Shown: positions 33,189-42,850 of the stretch, in pieces | Layout: each line of letters begins with the position of its first letter | How positions within the stretch are numbered: the stretch's first letter is position 1 | NCBI GenBank assembly: GCA_023052935.1 | Contig: CM041295.1 | Span: forward strand, 165,745,366-165,809,365 | Direction: 5' to 3' | DNA: 64,000 nucleotides | From: Piezodorus guildinii | Lineage: Eukaryota > Arthropoda > Insecta > Hemiptera > Pentatomidae | The notes under the pieces: generated by a model | Told to the model about the DNA's origin: nothing | The model's input: the letters and a program-made list of their open reading frames with translations, nothing else | The model's database searches: none | Program-made: the position numbers and the translations under genes

Positions 33189-33633
33189 ATGATTAATATC
33201 CTTACCTCCTGTCACATTAATGCACAATCCCTTATTGCACACTATGATGAATTCCAAAAATATTTTCTAGACAATTTTTATCACATCATAGCAGTATCTG
33301 AAACCTGGTTAAAACCTTACATTCCTTCCTCACAAGTATCCCTCACCAATTATTCCTTCCTTTGCCATGACCGATCTGATCGCAGGGGTGGTGGTGTGGG
33401 GCTGTATATACACGACTCTCTCAAGGCCAAAATCCTTCTCCAATCACCTCCTCTCGACCATCCTCATATCGAATACATGTTTGTCGAAATATCCACTGTT
33501 TCATCTCCTCTCCTGTATGCCATTGTCTATCGACCGCCTCATGTTCCTTTCGATAATCTTTTTGTGTCCTCCCTAGTCCAATTGGTTTCAAGTTATTCCA
33601 ATATCATCATTTCCGGCGATTTCAACGTTAATA
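33189..33633 (+). pseudogene. CR1-like LINE ORF2, endonuclease N-terminal part
   Basis: Starts MINILTSCHINAQSLIAHYD, with HIIAVSETWLKPYIP, DRSDRRGGGVGLYI, YAIVYRPPHVPFDN and ISGDFNVN. These are the AP-endonuclease motifs of CR1/L2-type LINEs. The 148-codon frame is open to the insertion point of the third LINE family, and reading resumes in frame at 51083. Confidence 0.85.
33624..33633. repeat. Target-site duplication of third LINE family, left
   Basis: AACGTTAATA, repeated at 51073-51082. Confidence 0.85.
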
Positions 33634-35284
33634 GAATATAGAATATAGAATATAAAATATATTTTTATTTGTCTTTGGGGTATTCCCCTTACAATTCAAT
33701 ATAATAGAGATAAAGTGAATAAAGAAAAAAACAAAACAATATTTTTTAAAATAATAATACATCTGTTAAAAAAAAATAAAGAAAAAAAATAAAGAAAATT
33801 AAATAAAAGATAAATTAGTATATTGATATAGATAAATAAACAGTTCTTTTTTTTCCAATCTAGTCGAGTTAAAATAAAAAATGTTTTCAAAATAATAATA
33901 CATCTGTTTTAAAAACTAAAACTAAAATAAAATAAAATAAGCAAAAAAAAGAAAAGAAAAAAAAAATATCTTTTTAGATATCTTTTAAGATTTTTTAGAC
34001 TGAAATTTGACATAATATTGATAAAGTTCGGTTAGACTGGTTACATCAGTTACGATTTATATTAAGTTAATATTTCCTTTGAGTATGATAGAATTGTTTA
34101 TGCGTTTATCATCGATTTATATACATCAAAACAGTCATTGGGGATATACTATTGTTGAGATATTATTGTTTTTGTTTACTACGTTATTTATATTTCGTAT
34201 GTAAGCATATATATATATATATATTTTTTTTTGTTCGTTGATAATGAATGATCTCATTTTTATGCAGTTAATTATATAATAATATATTTGGTTTAATTTA
34301 GTTTGGTCTTCTATTATAAATATTGTCGGGAACTGATTTTCTGGAATATTGTTTACGTATGGTATGTGATAGTTTCTGATGGAGGAGTATATTGGGCATA
34401 CTGCGACTAAATGGTAGAGGGTTTCATAGGTATTCATATTACATATGGTACAGATTTCTGTGGGTTTGATATTATAGAAATGGTTTTTATGAGAGAATTT
34501 GATATGCTATTTACCAGACAGGAGGGCCTGTGTTATTATTTTTGTTCTGTTAAATGGAATATTGTCTATTGTTATATAATGTGGATGCTGTAGAGTTGGT
34601 TGATAAATGAAATTATAGTGAGGGCTGTACTGACTTGTTTTCAAGGATTCAAGGTCATTGTTGAATAGCAGTTCTTTAAATAGAGCAAGAATTTTCGGAA
34701 TATTGGATTGGAAGATATATGGGTTGTTTTCAAATAGTATATACGAACTTTTAACTTTTTCTAAGATATTGTATATTTGACTGAACCAGTTGTATTTTGT
34801 TGACGATCTAATTTGATGTTTATGTTTGAGGGTCTTATAGCACGTTTTAGTAATTCTATCGTCTGGCATGCTGATTATTTTTTTAATGCAATTTAATATT
34901 CGTTTTAATACATTTATGGTAGAATGTTTAAGACCAAACTCTAGTCTTATAAGCCAGAAAGGTACATTTTTATTTAAGTTGAAGAGTTTTTTAAAATATT
35001 GTAAATATGCTTTTTCAATATCGTCGAGGTATCTAAGGCTCCATATTTCAGTGCTATATAAAAGAGTGCTATCAATAATGGCTTTATTTAATAATAGTCT
35101 ACTTCCCCAAGATTGCAGTTTTGATTTTCTACATATATCTAATACGGTTCCTACAGCACAGGCTGTTTTTGATTGTGAGTGTTTGCATGCTTGATAGAAA
35201 ACACCGGAAGAGGAAAAATGCACTCCTAAGTAGTTATAATAGGCAATTGTTTCTATAGGTTCCCCGTTATAATAAAACGTTTTT

Positions 35285-35286
<2 letters not shown>
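33634..35286 (-). pseudogene. Third LINE family, RT C-terminal half and 3' UTR
   Basis: The minus frame from 35286 reads LKTFYYNGEPIETIAYYNYL, GVHFSSSGVFYQACKH, LYSTEIWSLRYLDDIEKAY and KKLFNLNKNVPFWLIRLEFG. These are the RT thumb/connection and a long C-terminal extension. After a frame break near 34500 comes MNTYETLYHLVAVCPIYSSI, the histidine-cysteine part of the C-terminal zinc-like motif. From 34130 to 33634 the sequence is non-coding 3' UTR. Confidence 0.75.

Positions 35287-35343
<57 letters not shown>
35287..35343. repeat. 57-base T homopolymer
   Basis: An uninterrupted T run at the junction between the third LINE family and the 5' end of Jockey copy 3. The target site was an A/T-rich run (A8 on the minus strand of the LINE), probably expanded by slippage. 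Length calls in such a run are unreliable. Confidence 0.9.
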
Positions 35344-35344
<1 letters not shown>

Positions 35345-35658
35345 TTAGAACAGCTGATGCGCTCGATGATAACAGTCATACGTTACTTCGTCTCTCAGAT
35401 TTTTGCTCTTTTCAGTAGGAATTCGCTTGAGTTCAGTCTGGAAAACATCACTAGACTTTAAGAAAACCACAGCAGTGAATATTGGGGAAATATCGGTAAG
35501 CAAAGTTATAATTTACTTTGTAGAATCGCGAAAAGTGAAAGGAGGGTCAATGATCAGCTAATTGCCGCAAGCTCGGCAAGCTCGGGCTTGCTTTTCTTTA
35601 ACTTATCTTTCTTTTATTATCTTTCCTTCTCATTATTTATTTATTATTATTATTATTA

Positions 35659-35690
<32 letters not shown>

Positions 35691-35703
35691 TTTTTTTTAA
35701 TCA

Positions 35704-37008
35704 ATGAGATATTTTCATCAAGTTATGTCCTCAAAAGCTACAAGTAAAAGATCTAGATCTGCAGGTTCAAACTCGTCTCCTACAAAACAGAGACCTCGCC
35801 GTGAAAATAATAAAAAAATGATTCCACCAGCGACCGCTTCAGCTACCTCTTTAGGATCTGAACCACAGCCTAGCACATCATCACAAGGATTAACTGATGA
35901 ATCGCCGTTTTTTACACCGAATCCATTTCAGATCCTCCAAAATGAAAAAGAAACCATGGAATCTTCTCCTATACCCAGGGAACCACTACCTCCACCAATA
36001 TTTGTTAAAAATATTAAAAATTTTCAACTGATGTGTGCGCATTTAAACAAAGTAACTGATCCTAATAGTTATTCTTGTATAAGCAGAACCAGTGATACTA
36101 AAATATCCCCGACTACCGCCGAAAGCTACAGAAAAATAGTGAAATATCTGACTGAGACCAAAGCTGATTTTCATACCTATCAGTTGCGCCAGGAGAGAGC
36201 TTTAAGGGTTGTAATTAGAAACCTACACCCTTCGACACCAGTTACAGCTATCAAAGAAGAACTGACGGAGATAGGCTACAAATTGCGGCAAGTGACCAAT
36301 GTCCTAAAATATAAAATTCCACTGCCTCTATTCTTCGTGGACTTGGAACCATCAGCAGGAGTTGAAAAAATTTACGACCTCAATAGGTTGTACTATACTA
36401 GTGTAAGAGTTGAGAAACCTTACACTAAGAAAGAAATAGTTCAGTGCCATAATTGTCAGGCATATGGTCATACGAGAACTTACTGCCACCACACACCACG
36501 CTGTGTGAAATGCGGTGAGCAACATAAATCAGAAGAATGTACACGATTAAGATCAACACCCGCCGTATGTGCTCTGTGCCTCGAGGACCACCCGGCTAAC
36601 TACAAGGGATGTCAAATCTACAAGAACCTCAAAAGCAGATACCAAAAACCTCAGAATCTGGATGAAACAGCTGAACCGATCAGAAGCAGAAGACAAACTT
36701 CAAAAACAATTGATTCCAATGTAACATTTGCCCATCTACTTGGAGGTGGGAACCAGAACAAAGAGGCCCTGCCGGAACAACGCATACATCCTGAACCCCT
36801 TCCACAACCACCTATTCCTCAAAATTTACCCAACCCTCAAAAACCTCATCCGCGTCAAATTTCTCATATTCCTCCTCCATCAAATGTCACAGACCTTACA
36901 AGTTTGATGACATCCTTCATCACTGAAATCAAATCCCTTGTCATGCCGCTAATATCACTACTTACTAATCTCGTATCAAATTTAATCCCTTCCTTAAAAA
37001 ATCCTTAA
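35704..37008 (+). CDS. Jockey copy 3 ORF1, intact 434-residue gag-like protein
   Basis: Starts MRYFHQVMSSKATSKRSRSA. Residues 1-100 are Ser/Pro-rich and basic. A PRE_C2HC-like domain spans about 165-240 (LRVVIRNLHPSTPV, FFVDLEPSAGVEKIYDLN). Three zinc knuckles follow at 248-261 (CHNCQAYGHTRTYC), 267-279 (CVKCGEQHKSEEC) and 289-303 (CALCLEDHPANYKGC). The C-terminus is a hydrophobic helix (SLVMPLISLLTNLVSNLIPS). It would coat element RNA. The frame is fully open, and the stop TAA is followed at once by the ORF2 ATG in the same frame. Confidence 0.92.
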   Translation: MRYFHQVMSSKATSKRSRSAGSNSSPTKQRPRRENNKKMIPPATASATSLGSEPQPSTSSQGLTDESPFFTPNPFQILQNEKETMESSPIPREPLPPPIFVKNIKNFQLMCAHLNKVTDPNSYSCISRTSDTKISPTTAESYRKIVKYLTETKADFHTYQLRQERALRVVIRNLHPSTPVTAIKEELTEIGYKLRQVTNVLKYKIPLPLFFVDLEPSAGVEKIYDLNRLYYTSVRVEKPYTKKEIVQCHNCQAYGHTRTYCHHTPRCVKCGEQHKSEECTRLRSTPAVCALCLEDHPANYKGCQIYKNLKSRYQKPQNLDETAEPIRSRRQTSKTIDSNVTFAHLLGGGNQNKEALPEQRIHPEPLPQPPIPQNLPNPQKPHPRQISHIPPPSNVTDLTSLMTSFITEIKSLVMPLISLLTNLVSNLIPSLKNP

Positions 37009-37833
37009 ATGACTACACCTAACTCCTTGTCCATTCTCCTTTGGAATGCGAATGGTGTTAGAAATCACACTGACGAACTTACAGCTTTATTGCAAGACAA
37101 AAACGTTGATGTAGCACTTATTACTGAAACTAGACTAACCACTAAACAGTTCTTTAAAATACCTCAATACGTAACATACCGTACAGAACACCCAGACGGA
37201 AAAGCCCATGCCGGTACTGCTGTCATTGTGCACCAGTCCCTCTCCCACCATATACTCCCAGTTCCCTCCTATGATTTCCTACAATGCACCGCCATAGTAA
37301 TCAAGACTTTTTCTTTTCCGATCACCCTCGCATCAGCGTACTGCCCTCCAACATTCCATCTCCAACATTCTATTCGAATCCTTCCTCAATTCCTTAGGAA
37401 ACCACTTCATTCTGGGTGCAGACATGAATGCTAAGAACCAACAATGGGGTTGCAGATCCACGAATTGTCGTGGGCGGAATTTACAGTCTGCACTCAGCTC
37501 TAGACGTTTCAACCTCCTGCCTCCTGACTCCCCTACCTACTGGCCAACTGATCCTAACCGTAATCCTGACATCCTTGACTTCTTCATTCACAGCGGATTA
37601 GGCTCCCTAAACATGTCGGTGACTCGCCTTGATGAACTGTCCTCTGACCATAGTCCATTGCTCCTTAAAGTATCCCTAATTCCTATTCCTAAACCCACCC
37701 CACCGTCATTTATCAGAGGACCAGTAAACTGGGACCTTTTTCGCCAAATCCTGACCAGTGATATTGACCTCAGAGTGAAACTCAAAACTCCAGATGACCT
37801 TGACGGTGCCGTAAACTCCTTCACCATCGCTAT
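37009..37833 (+). pseudogene. Jockey copy 3 ORF2, endonuclease part before the gypsy insertion
   Basis: Starts ATG at 37009, zero bases after the ORF1 stop. It reads SLSILLWNANGVRNHTDELT, VDVALITETRLTTKQF, TVIVHQSLSHH. Near 37351 two bases are missing relative to copies 1 and 2 (CCTCCAACATTCC against CCTCCTAAACATTCC), which shifts the frame. EN then continues in the next frame with GADMNAKNQQWG, PTYWPTDPNRNPDILDFF and SSDHSPLLLK until the gypsy insertion after 37833. Confidence 0.88.
37830..37833. repeat. Target-site duplication of the gypsy element, left
   Basis: CTAT, repeated at 44497-44500. Removing the element and one copy restores the Jockey ORF2 frame. Confidence 0.92.
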
Positions 37834-38294
37834 TGTAACAAGTTTTAATTTTCCCACTCGGTTTCGTCCGCCCGGTGTTTTAAACTTGAGCCTACATATG
37901 GAAAGTACAGTGTCGCCGCCTAGGGAGTACCGTGGAGGTACCGGAATTCCGCGATCTTAGGCCATTCCGGTAGAAAGTCTCGTAACGTATCCATGTATGG
38001 AAGTACCGAGTTAGCAGGGAGCAGTATAAGGATATTTTTATTTAATTTTCTTCCGTCATATATATATTTAAAATATACCCAGCTGTAAGCATCCTCTGTT
38101 AACTTTACTTTGAAGATTATTTGATATTATTTCCTTTTTTATTTTTAAAACTGATTATTATTTAATTAATTTTAGTTGGTGTTACGAAGAATATGTTTTG
38201 CCGTATGCTTGTATGCCACAAAGGAAATAAAGTAGAAGATCGTTAATATTTTTATTTTCTAAGAACCTGGACCTTAACCGTTAACCATGTCACA
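37834..38294 (+). repeat. 5' LTR of the gypsy element
   Basis: 461 bp, TGTAACAAG...TGTCACA. It differs from the 3' LTR only at CCCACTCGG/CCCGCTCGG and CAGCTGTAAG/CAGCGGTAAG. An AATAAAGTAG-type poly(A) signal lies near 38226. Confidence 0.95.
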
Positions 38295-38300
38295 AATCTA

Positions 38301-38319
38301 TGGCGCCCGAGACCAGGAC
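38301..38319 (+). other. Primer-binding site of the gypsy element
   Basis: TGGCGCCCGAGACCAGGAC, six bases after the 5' LTR. The TGGCGCC start is the usual CCA-end complement. I do not assign the tRNA. Confidence 0.75.
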
Positions 38320-38500
38320 AAGGACAATTTTTTAAGTTAAGTGCTGACTTTAATGGTTATTTTTTTTTGTTAAAAGGAAATGAATAATACATTGGAAGAA
38401 TTAAGTGACACTATTTGCATTGCAGTAATTCGCAAGCATGGTATTAGGTATAGTCAATTGCATCAACAAAGTTAAGACTTTTATGATTATCGTATCGAAG

Positions 38501-38780
38501 GAAAACATTTTATTTTTTTTTATTTTAAAAATTGTAATATATTCCGTAAAACTTTATTGTATCGACAAAATATTTCTATATTGTTCTAATTAAGAAGAAA
38601 ACATTTTATTTTTATTTTTATTTTAAAAATTGTAATATATTCCGTAAAACTTTATTGTATCGACAAAATATTTCTATATAGTTCTAATTAGGAAGAAAAA
38701 CATTTAAAATTTTATGGTAATATATCTTCCGTAAAAGTTTCTTGTGTTATTTAATACAAAATATTTCTATATTGATTAAA
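38501..38780 (+). repeat. Tandem repeat in the gypsy 5' leader
   Basis: Units at 38501-38596 and 38597-38694 are near-identical (96-98 bp, with GAAAACATTTTATTTTT and TATCGACAAAATATTTCTAT). A third, degenerate unit runs from 38695 to about 38780. The whole leader (38320-39390) is about 1.07 kb, non-coding and very AT-rich. Confidence 0.85.
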
Positions 38781-39390
38781 ATTTTTTATTTAAAAGTAAC
38801 GTTTATTAAACTGTTTTAGTAAATTTAGACTGTTTTATTTTAATTAAAATCTCAAATTAAAAGGTTTCAAATTAGGATTTTATTTACTTGTATTTAATTA
38901 AGATTTAATAATTATGAATTTTGTGGTTGATAAGAATTATTATTATAATAACAATATTTTATTTTTTTTTTTGTAAATAACTTTAGATAACAGAGAAAAT
39001 AATTTTTTGTACAAAATAATTTTTTGTTTTTATAAGGTATCTTATTAATCAAAATTTAGATTAATTAGAGTTTGAGAATAACTGTTATTTGTCTCATTAA
39101 TTTATTTCTTAAACTTTTGTTTTGATAGGTTCATATAAGTTTTAAGACTTTGTTTTCCTGTTATTCAACTTGTACCTTGAATTTGTAAAGGACGCTTACC
39201 GAGTTTAATTTAATTTAAATTATATTTTGTTTAATCTTTTTTACAGGTTTTTATTTTAATTGCCTTAAAGTAGGAATTTATTTTATTTTATCTTAAAGGA
39301 AAATTTTCTCCTGGTTCTATTATCGGTTTCCAGAGTGCTAGTTTATTTCTGTTTTTTTAAATTTTTTTACGTTTTGTTTGCTTTGCCATA

Positions 39391-40740
39391 ATGGGTAATC
39401 CCGACGTCTTGATATCGGAACGGGAGGATATATTTGCTGCAGTTCAGAACATTTTTACTAAATCAAACTCCTTGAGTGTTGATACAGTAGTTGATTTTAA
39501 ACCAGTTTATGATAGGCTGGTCAATTACGAGTCGCGTTTTGAAAAGATCCAGTCCAAAATCCGTGAATACAACTCAACCGTGACGGGTACTAAGGACAAG
39601 GTCGAAACCTCAGCTGTACAAAATTCATTTTTCGATTTAGTCGACACCACTAAAGCGAATTATTATAAATTAATTAAAACGTGTACTCCCACGGAAAAGA
39701 AACCTGATGTTTTTTCTACCCCTACTTACTCTGTTCCTCAGGAGCTACCAAGAATTGATTTACCGACATTCTCGGGGAAATTGGAAGACTGGAATGAGTT
39801 CTATTCTCTTTTTGATTCTATGGTTCATAGAGAGAAATCTTTATCGACCATAAGAAAATTCCATTATCTAAGAAGTAGTTTACGCGGGGAAGCTTTGTCC
39901 CTTATCTCGGGGTTCGCATTAGAGGAAAGTAATTATTCCCTAGCCTATGATGCGGTAGTTGCTCGTTATCAAAATAAAAGACGGCTAGCCCGATTTTACA
40001 TTAAAAGAGTGTTGGATTTCACCCCTCTAAACAATTCGTCCGCAAATAATTTGCAAAGATTTTTATCCGAACATGAAAATAATTTTTCCGCCCTATCGGC
40101 TTTAGGCATCGAAGATATGGGGGACTTCATTAAACTTCATTTAGCCCTCACCAATTTAGACCCAGGGACCAGAAGATCGTTCGAAGAGCGGATAAAGTCG
40201 ACTGAGATTCCCTCTTATAGGGACTTAATAAATTTCGTCACGGAACGATCTAGAATCTCCGAGATGATGGCTCAAGAAGGCCGAGCGGAAAAACCGAATG
40301 GAAAAGAGAAATCCCGATTTACGAATCCCACTACAAATAGGCAGTATAAGAAAGAATCCTCGGGAATATATAGTATTTTACCTTCGGGTTCCTCGGTGCC
40401 AACAGATTCTGACGCTTCTGCCGACAAATCAAATTGTAATCCCGAATTCGAACGAATGAAAACCGAGTCAGTTGGTTGTATGGAAAGGTTATCCCCATCG
40501 ACCAAAGTACGATCCAGAAATAGTTCTGAATCAATCGTTGACAATAAAAACATCTCAAAAGACTTACAGCCAGCTCTAACAGCTAAGAAATTAAATTGCT
40601 GGAATTGTGGTGGACCACATGTATATTCCAGATGTTCGCTACCTCGTAAGTTGTTCTGCTATCGTTGTGGTAACCCAGGAGTTTCCATTCACGCCTGCCC
40701 TAAATGTACTCCGGGAAATGGGCGAGAAAATCGGAAGTGA
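39391..40740 (+). CDS. Gypsy element Gag (BEL/Pao-type, 449 residues)
   Basis: Starts MGNPDVLISEREDIFAAVQN. The central domain has LPRIDLPTFSGKLEDWNEFY, SLFDSMVHREKSLSTIRKFH and YLRSSLRGEALSLISGF, then ARYQNKRRLARFYI. This is the DUF1759 pattern characteristic of BEL/Pao Gag proteins. Near the C-terminus are CWNCGGPHVYSRC (C-x2-C-x3-H-x4-C) and CYRCGNPGVSIHACPKC. The protein should form the virus-like particle and bind element RNA. The frame is fully open. Its last codons overlap the protease frame and contain GGGAAAT in slippery register at 40713-40719. Confidence 0.92.
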   Translation: MGNPDVLISEREDIFAAVQNIFTKSNSLSVDTVVDFKPVYDRLVNYESRFEKIQSKIREYNSTVTGTKDKVETSAVQNSFFDLVDTTKANYYKLIKTCTPTEKKPDVFSTPTYSVPQELPRIDLPTFSGKLEDWNEFYSLFDSMVHREKSLSTIRKFHYLRSSLRGEALSLISGFALEESNYSLAYDAVVARYQNKRRLARFYIKRVLDFTPLNNSSANNLQRFLSEHENNFSALSALGIEDMGDFIKLHLALTNLDPGTRRSFEERIKSTEIPSYRDLINFVTERSRISEMMAQEGRAEKPNGKEKSRFTNPTTNRQYKKESSGIYSILPSGSSVPTDSDASADKSNCNPEFERMKTESVGCMERLSPSTKVRSRNSSESIVDNKNISKDLQPALTAKKLNCWNCGGPHVYSRCSLPRKLFCYRCGNPGVSIHACPKCTPGNGRENRK

Positions 40741-41366
40741 GGGTCATTCCTATTCCTACAGTTTTAGCTGACCCACTAAATACCGTTCCGTATCGTATAC
40801 CTTTTTGTACCGCTAAATCTGATCTCGTTTCCTCAAATGTCGCCTCGAATTCTTTAGAAAATTTTACCGTACCTCTTTATCCCGTATCGTTCCCTAAACA
40901 GCTTTACATGGTTTTCCAAATAGGAAAACAGTGCCGAAGAGAGTTGAATTACTTGGCCCTATTTGACCCTGGTTCAACCACCTCATTCGTTGGACCAGAA
41001 GGGATCAAAATTCTCCTTCAACTGGGTTATGTCGTTGAGGAAATTCCCGAGTTTAATATTTGTGTCGCTAATGGAAGTACCAGTATTGTGGATAAAATAT
41101 TCTCTATTCCAATTACAGTTGGAGGTAGGTCGTACAACATAATACTGTATGCTTTAACATCACTTCCATTTATGTTTTTGTTTGGATTAGATTTTATAGT
41201 TAATTCTAATATGTGCATGAATTTTCGTGAAGCAACCTGGTGGTTTCAAGACGATCCTAGCCATAAGTTTTCGTTCCGTCAGGATGTTCCAATAGAGGGA
41301 AGGGAAACATCAATTTGTGGTATTAATTCACTCAGTTCCTCAGAAAAGTTAGATTGGATAAGATAG
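40704..41366 (+). CDS. Gypsy element protease region (-1 frame to Gag)
   Basis: The frame overlaps the end of Gag by at least 37 nt and is shifted -1, so it is probably read by ribosomal frameshifting rather than from the ATG at 40704. The aspartic protease active site is LALFDPGSTTSFVG (about 40950-40995), with Asp-Pro-Gly in place of the common Asp-Ser/Thr-Gly. It continues through NICVANGSTSIVD and FLFGLDFIVNS, the hydrophobic strand with Gly-Leu-Asp. It would cleave the polyprotein. It ends at 41366, where RT is again in the -1 frame. Confidence 0.85.
   Translation: MYSGKWARKSEVRVIPIPTVLADPLNTVPYRIPFCTAKSDLVSSNVASNSLENFTVPLYPVSFPKQLYMVFQIGKQCRRELNYLALFDPGSTTSFVGPEGIKILLQLGYVVEEIPEFNICVANGSTSIVDKIFSIPITVGGRSYNIILYALTSLPFMFLFGLDFIVNSNMCMNFREATWWFQDDPSHKFSFRQDVPIEGRETSICGINSLSSSEKLDWIR
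40713..40719 (+). promoter_or_regulatory. Candidate -1 ribosomal frameshift site, Gag to protease
   Basis: G-GGA-AAT, read in the Gag frame (ccG GGA AAT). It fits the X-XXY-YYZ heptamer of retroviral -1 frameshifting and shifts exactly into the open protease frame. It lies 21 nt before the Gag stop. Confidence 0.65.
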
Positions 41367-42850
41367 TTAGTGAAGGTTTGCTAACTCTCCAAGATTCTCC
41401 GGGATTAACAACCCGTATAAGACATAAGATAGATGTTATGGGTGCTCAACCTATTAAGCAACGCTCCTACCACTACTCGCCTAAAGTTCTTGAGGCAATG
41501 TACCAGGAACTTGATCGGATGTTAGAAGAAGGCTTAGTTGAGCCTTGCCAATCTCCATGGTCATCTCCGGTAGTCATGGTTCGCAAGGGATCGGGTTACC
41601 GGTTCTGTATCGATTTTCGCAAGGTAAACGAAGTTACTTGTAAAGATTCATATCCCATGCCAAATATGACTTCTCTTTTAGACGGACTTAGACAAGCGAG
41701 ATATCTGTCCAAATTTGACCTTAAGCAGGCATTTCTGCAAGTACCACTAGCTGACGAATCTAGTAAAGAGATTACAGCGTTTACAGTTCCGGGCAGAGGG
41801 TTATTTAGGTTTAAAGTTATGCCTTTTGGGCTAACCAATTCACCTGCTACCTTTCAGAGGTTAGCCGATGCCATATTTGGACCCGAACTATACCCGTACG
41901 TTGTAGTTTTCCTAGACGATATTTTGGTTTGCACGCCAACTTTTAAATTGCATTTAGACATGCTTCAGAAAGTATTCCGTCGACTTAAAGCTTCAGGGTT
42001 GCGTATTAATCCCGATAAATGCAAATTTGGTTGTAAAGAAGTTAGATACTTAGGGTATTTAGTTAATAGTGAAGGCCTGAGCGTTGATCCAGACAAAGTA
42101 AGTTCCATTACTTCGATCCCTCCACCCACCAATGTTGGGCAACTTAGAAGGTTCCTTGGAATGGCAGGGTGGTATCGCCGTTTTATAAAAGATTTTTCCG
42201 CGGTTGTCTCTCCCCTTACATCCTTGCTCAAACGCAAAGCTAAATGGATATGGTCAGGAGAGCAAGAAGCCTCTTTCAATGCTCTCAAGTCAGCACTGAC
42301 TGAAGCACCAATATTAGCAAGGCCCGATTTCGAGCAGCCTTTTCAACTACAGACCGATGCCAGTGATACAGGTCTTGGAGCTGTCTTAACACAGATACAA
42401 GATGGCGAAGAAAGGGTTATCGCTTTTTGCTCACGTACCCTCAGTCCAGCTGAAAGAAATTATACCGTCACCGAAAAGGAATGCCTGGCAGTCCTGTTTG
42501 GTATCGAAAAGAATCGGCATTACTTGGAGGGATATTCCTTTACCGTTATAACGGACCATGCCAGTCTTAAGTGGCTTCTAAATTTGAAGAACCCTTCGGG
42601 TCGTTTGGCTAGATGGGCTCTTCGGTTACAACCGTATAATTACAAAGTGGAATACCGTAAGGGCAAACTGAATACAGTGGCCGATGCATTATCCAGAATT
42701 GCCGCAATAACTGTTTTATCTACAGGTATCGATCATGGCTCCTCTTCCAATGATATTTCGTCTTCGGGAACCCCTATATCGTCTGATGAATGGTACGATC
42801 AGAAATTTTACAGAGTCCAAAGTTCCCAGAATTTCACCCTGGCTGGTTGA
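41327..42850 (+). CDS. Gypsy element reverse transcriptase and RNase H
   Basis: Open from 41327 and overlapping the protease frame by 40 nt in -1 register. Counting from 41354, RT begins near residue 25. Key motifs are PIKQRSYHYSP (33-43), FCIDFRKVNEVT (84-95), FDLKQAFLQVPL with Asp122, VMPFGLTNSPATF (155-167) and the catalytic FLDD (186-189). RNase H has LQTDASDTGLGAV (Asp335), TEKECLAVLFGIEK and ITDHASLKWL. It ends after TVADALSRIAA with a short tail. All catalytic residues are present. Integrase follows in another -1 frame. Confidence 0.93.
   Translation, partial: FTQFLRKVRLDKIVSEGLLTLQDSPGLTTRIRHKIDVMGAQPIKQRSYHYSPKVLEAMYQELDRMLEEGLVEPCQSPWSSPVVMVRKGSGYRFCIDFRKVNEVTCKDSYPMPNMTSLLDGLRQARYLSKFDLKQAFLQVPLADESSKEITAFTVPGRGLFRFKVMPFGLTNSPATFQRLADAIFGPELYPYVVVFLDDILVCTPTFKLHLDMLQKVFRRLKASGLRINPDKCKFGCKEVRYLGYLVNSEGLSVDPDKVSSITSIPPPTNVGQLRRFLGMAGWYRRFIKDFSAVVSPLTSLLKRKAKWIWSGEQEASFNALKSALTEAPILARPDFEQPFQLQTDASDTGLGAVLTQIQDGEERVIAFCSRTLSPAERNYTVTEKECLAVLFGIEKNRHYLEGYSFTVITDHASLKWLLNLKNPSGRLARWALRLQPYNYKVEYRKGKLNTVADALSRIAAITVLSTGIDHGSSSNDISSSGTPISSDEWYDQKFYRVQSSQNFTLAG

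Noticed and set aside
33696..34437. Minus-strand low-complexity frames
   Set aside because: Mostly 3' UTR of the third LINE family. Only the short ETLYHLVAVCPIY segment is a real pol remnant.
38295..39390. Possible extra coding region in the gypsy leader
   Set aside because: Very AT-rich with stops in all frames. The tandem repeats are non-coding.
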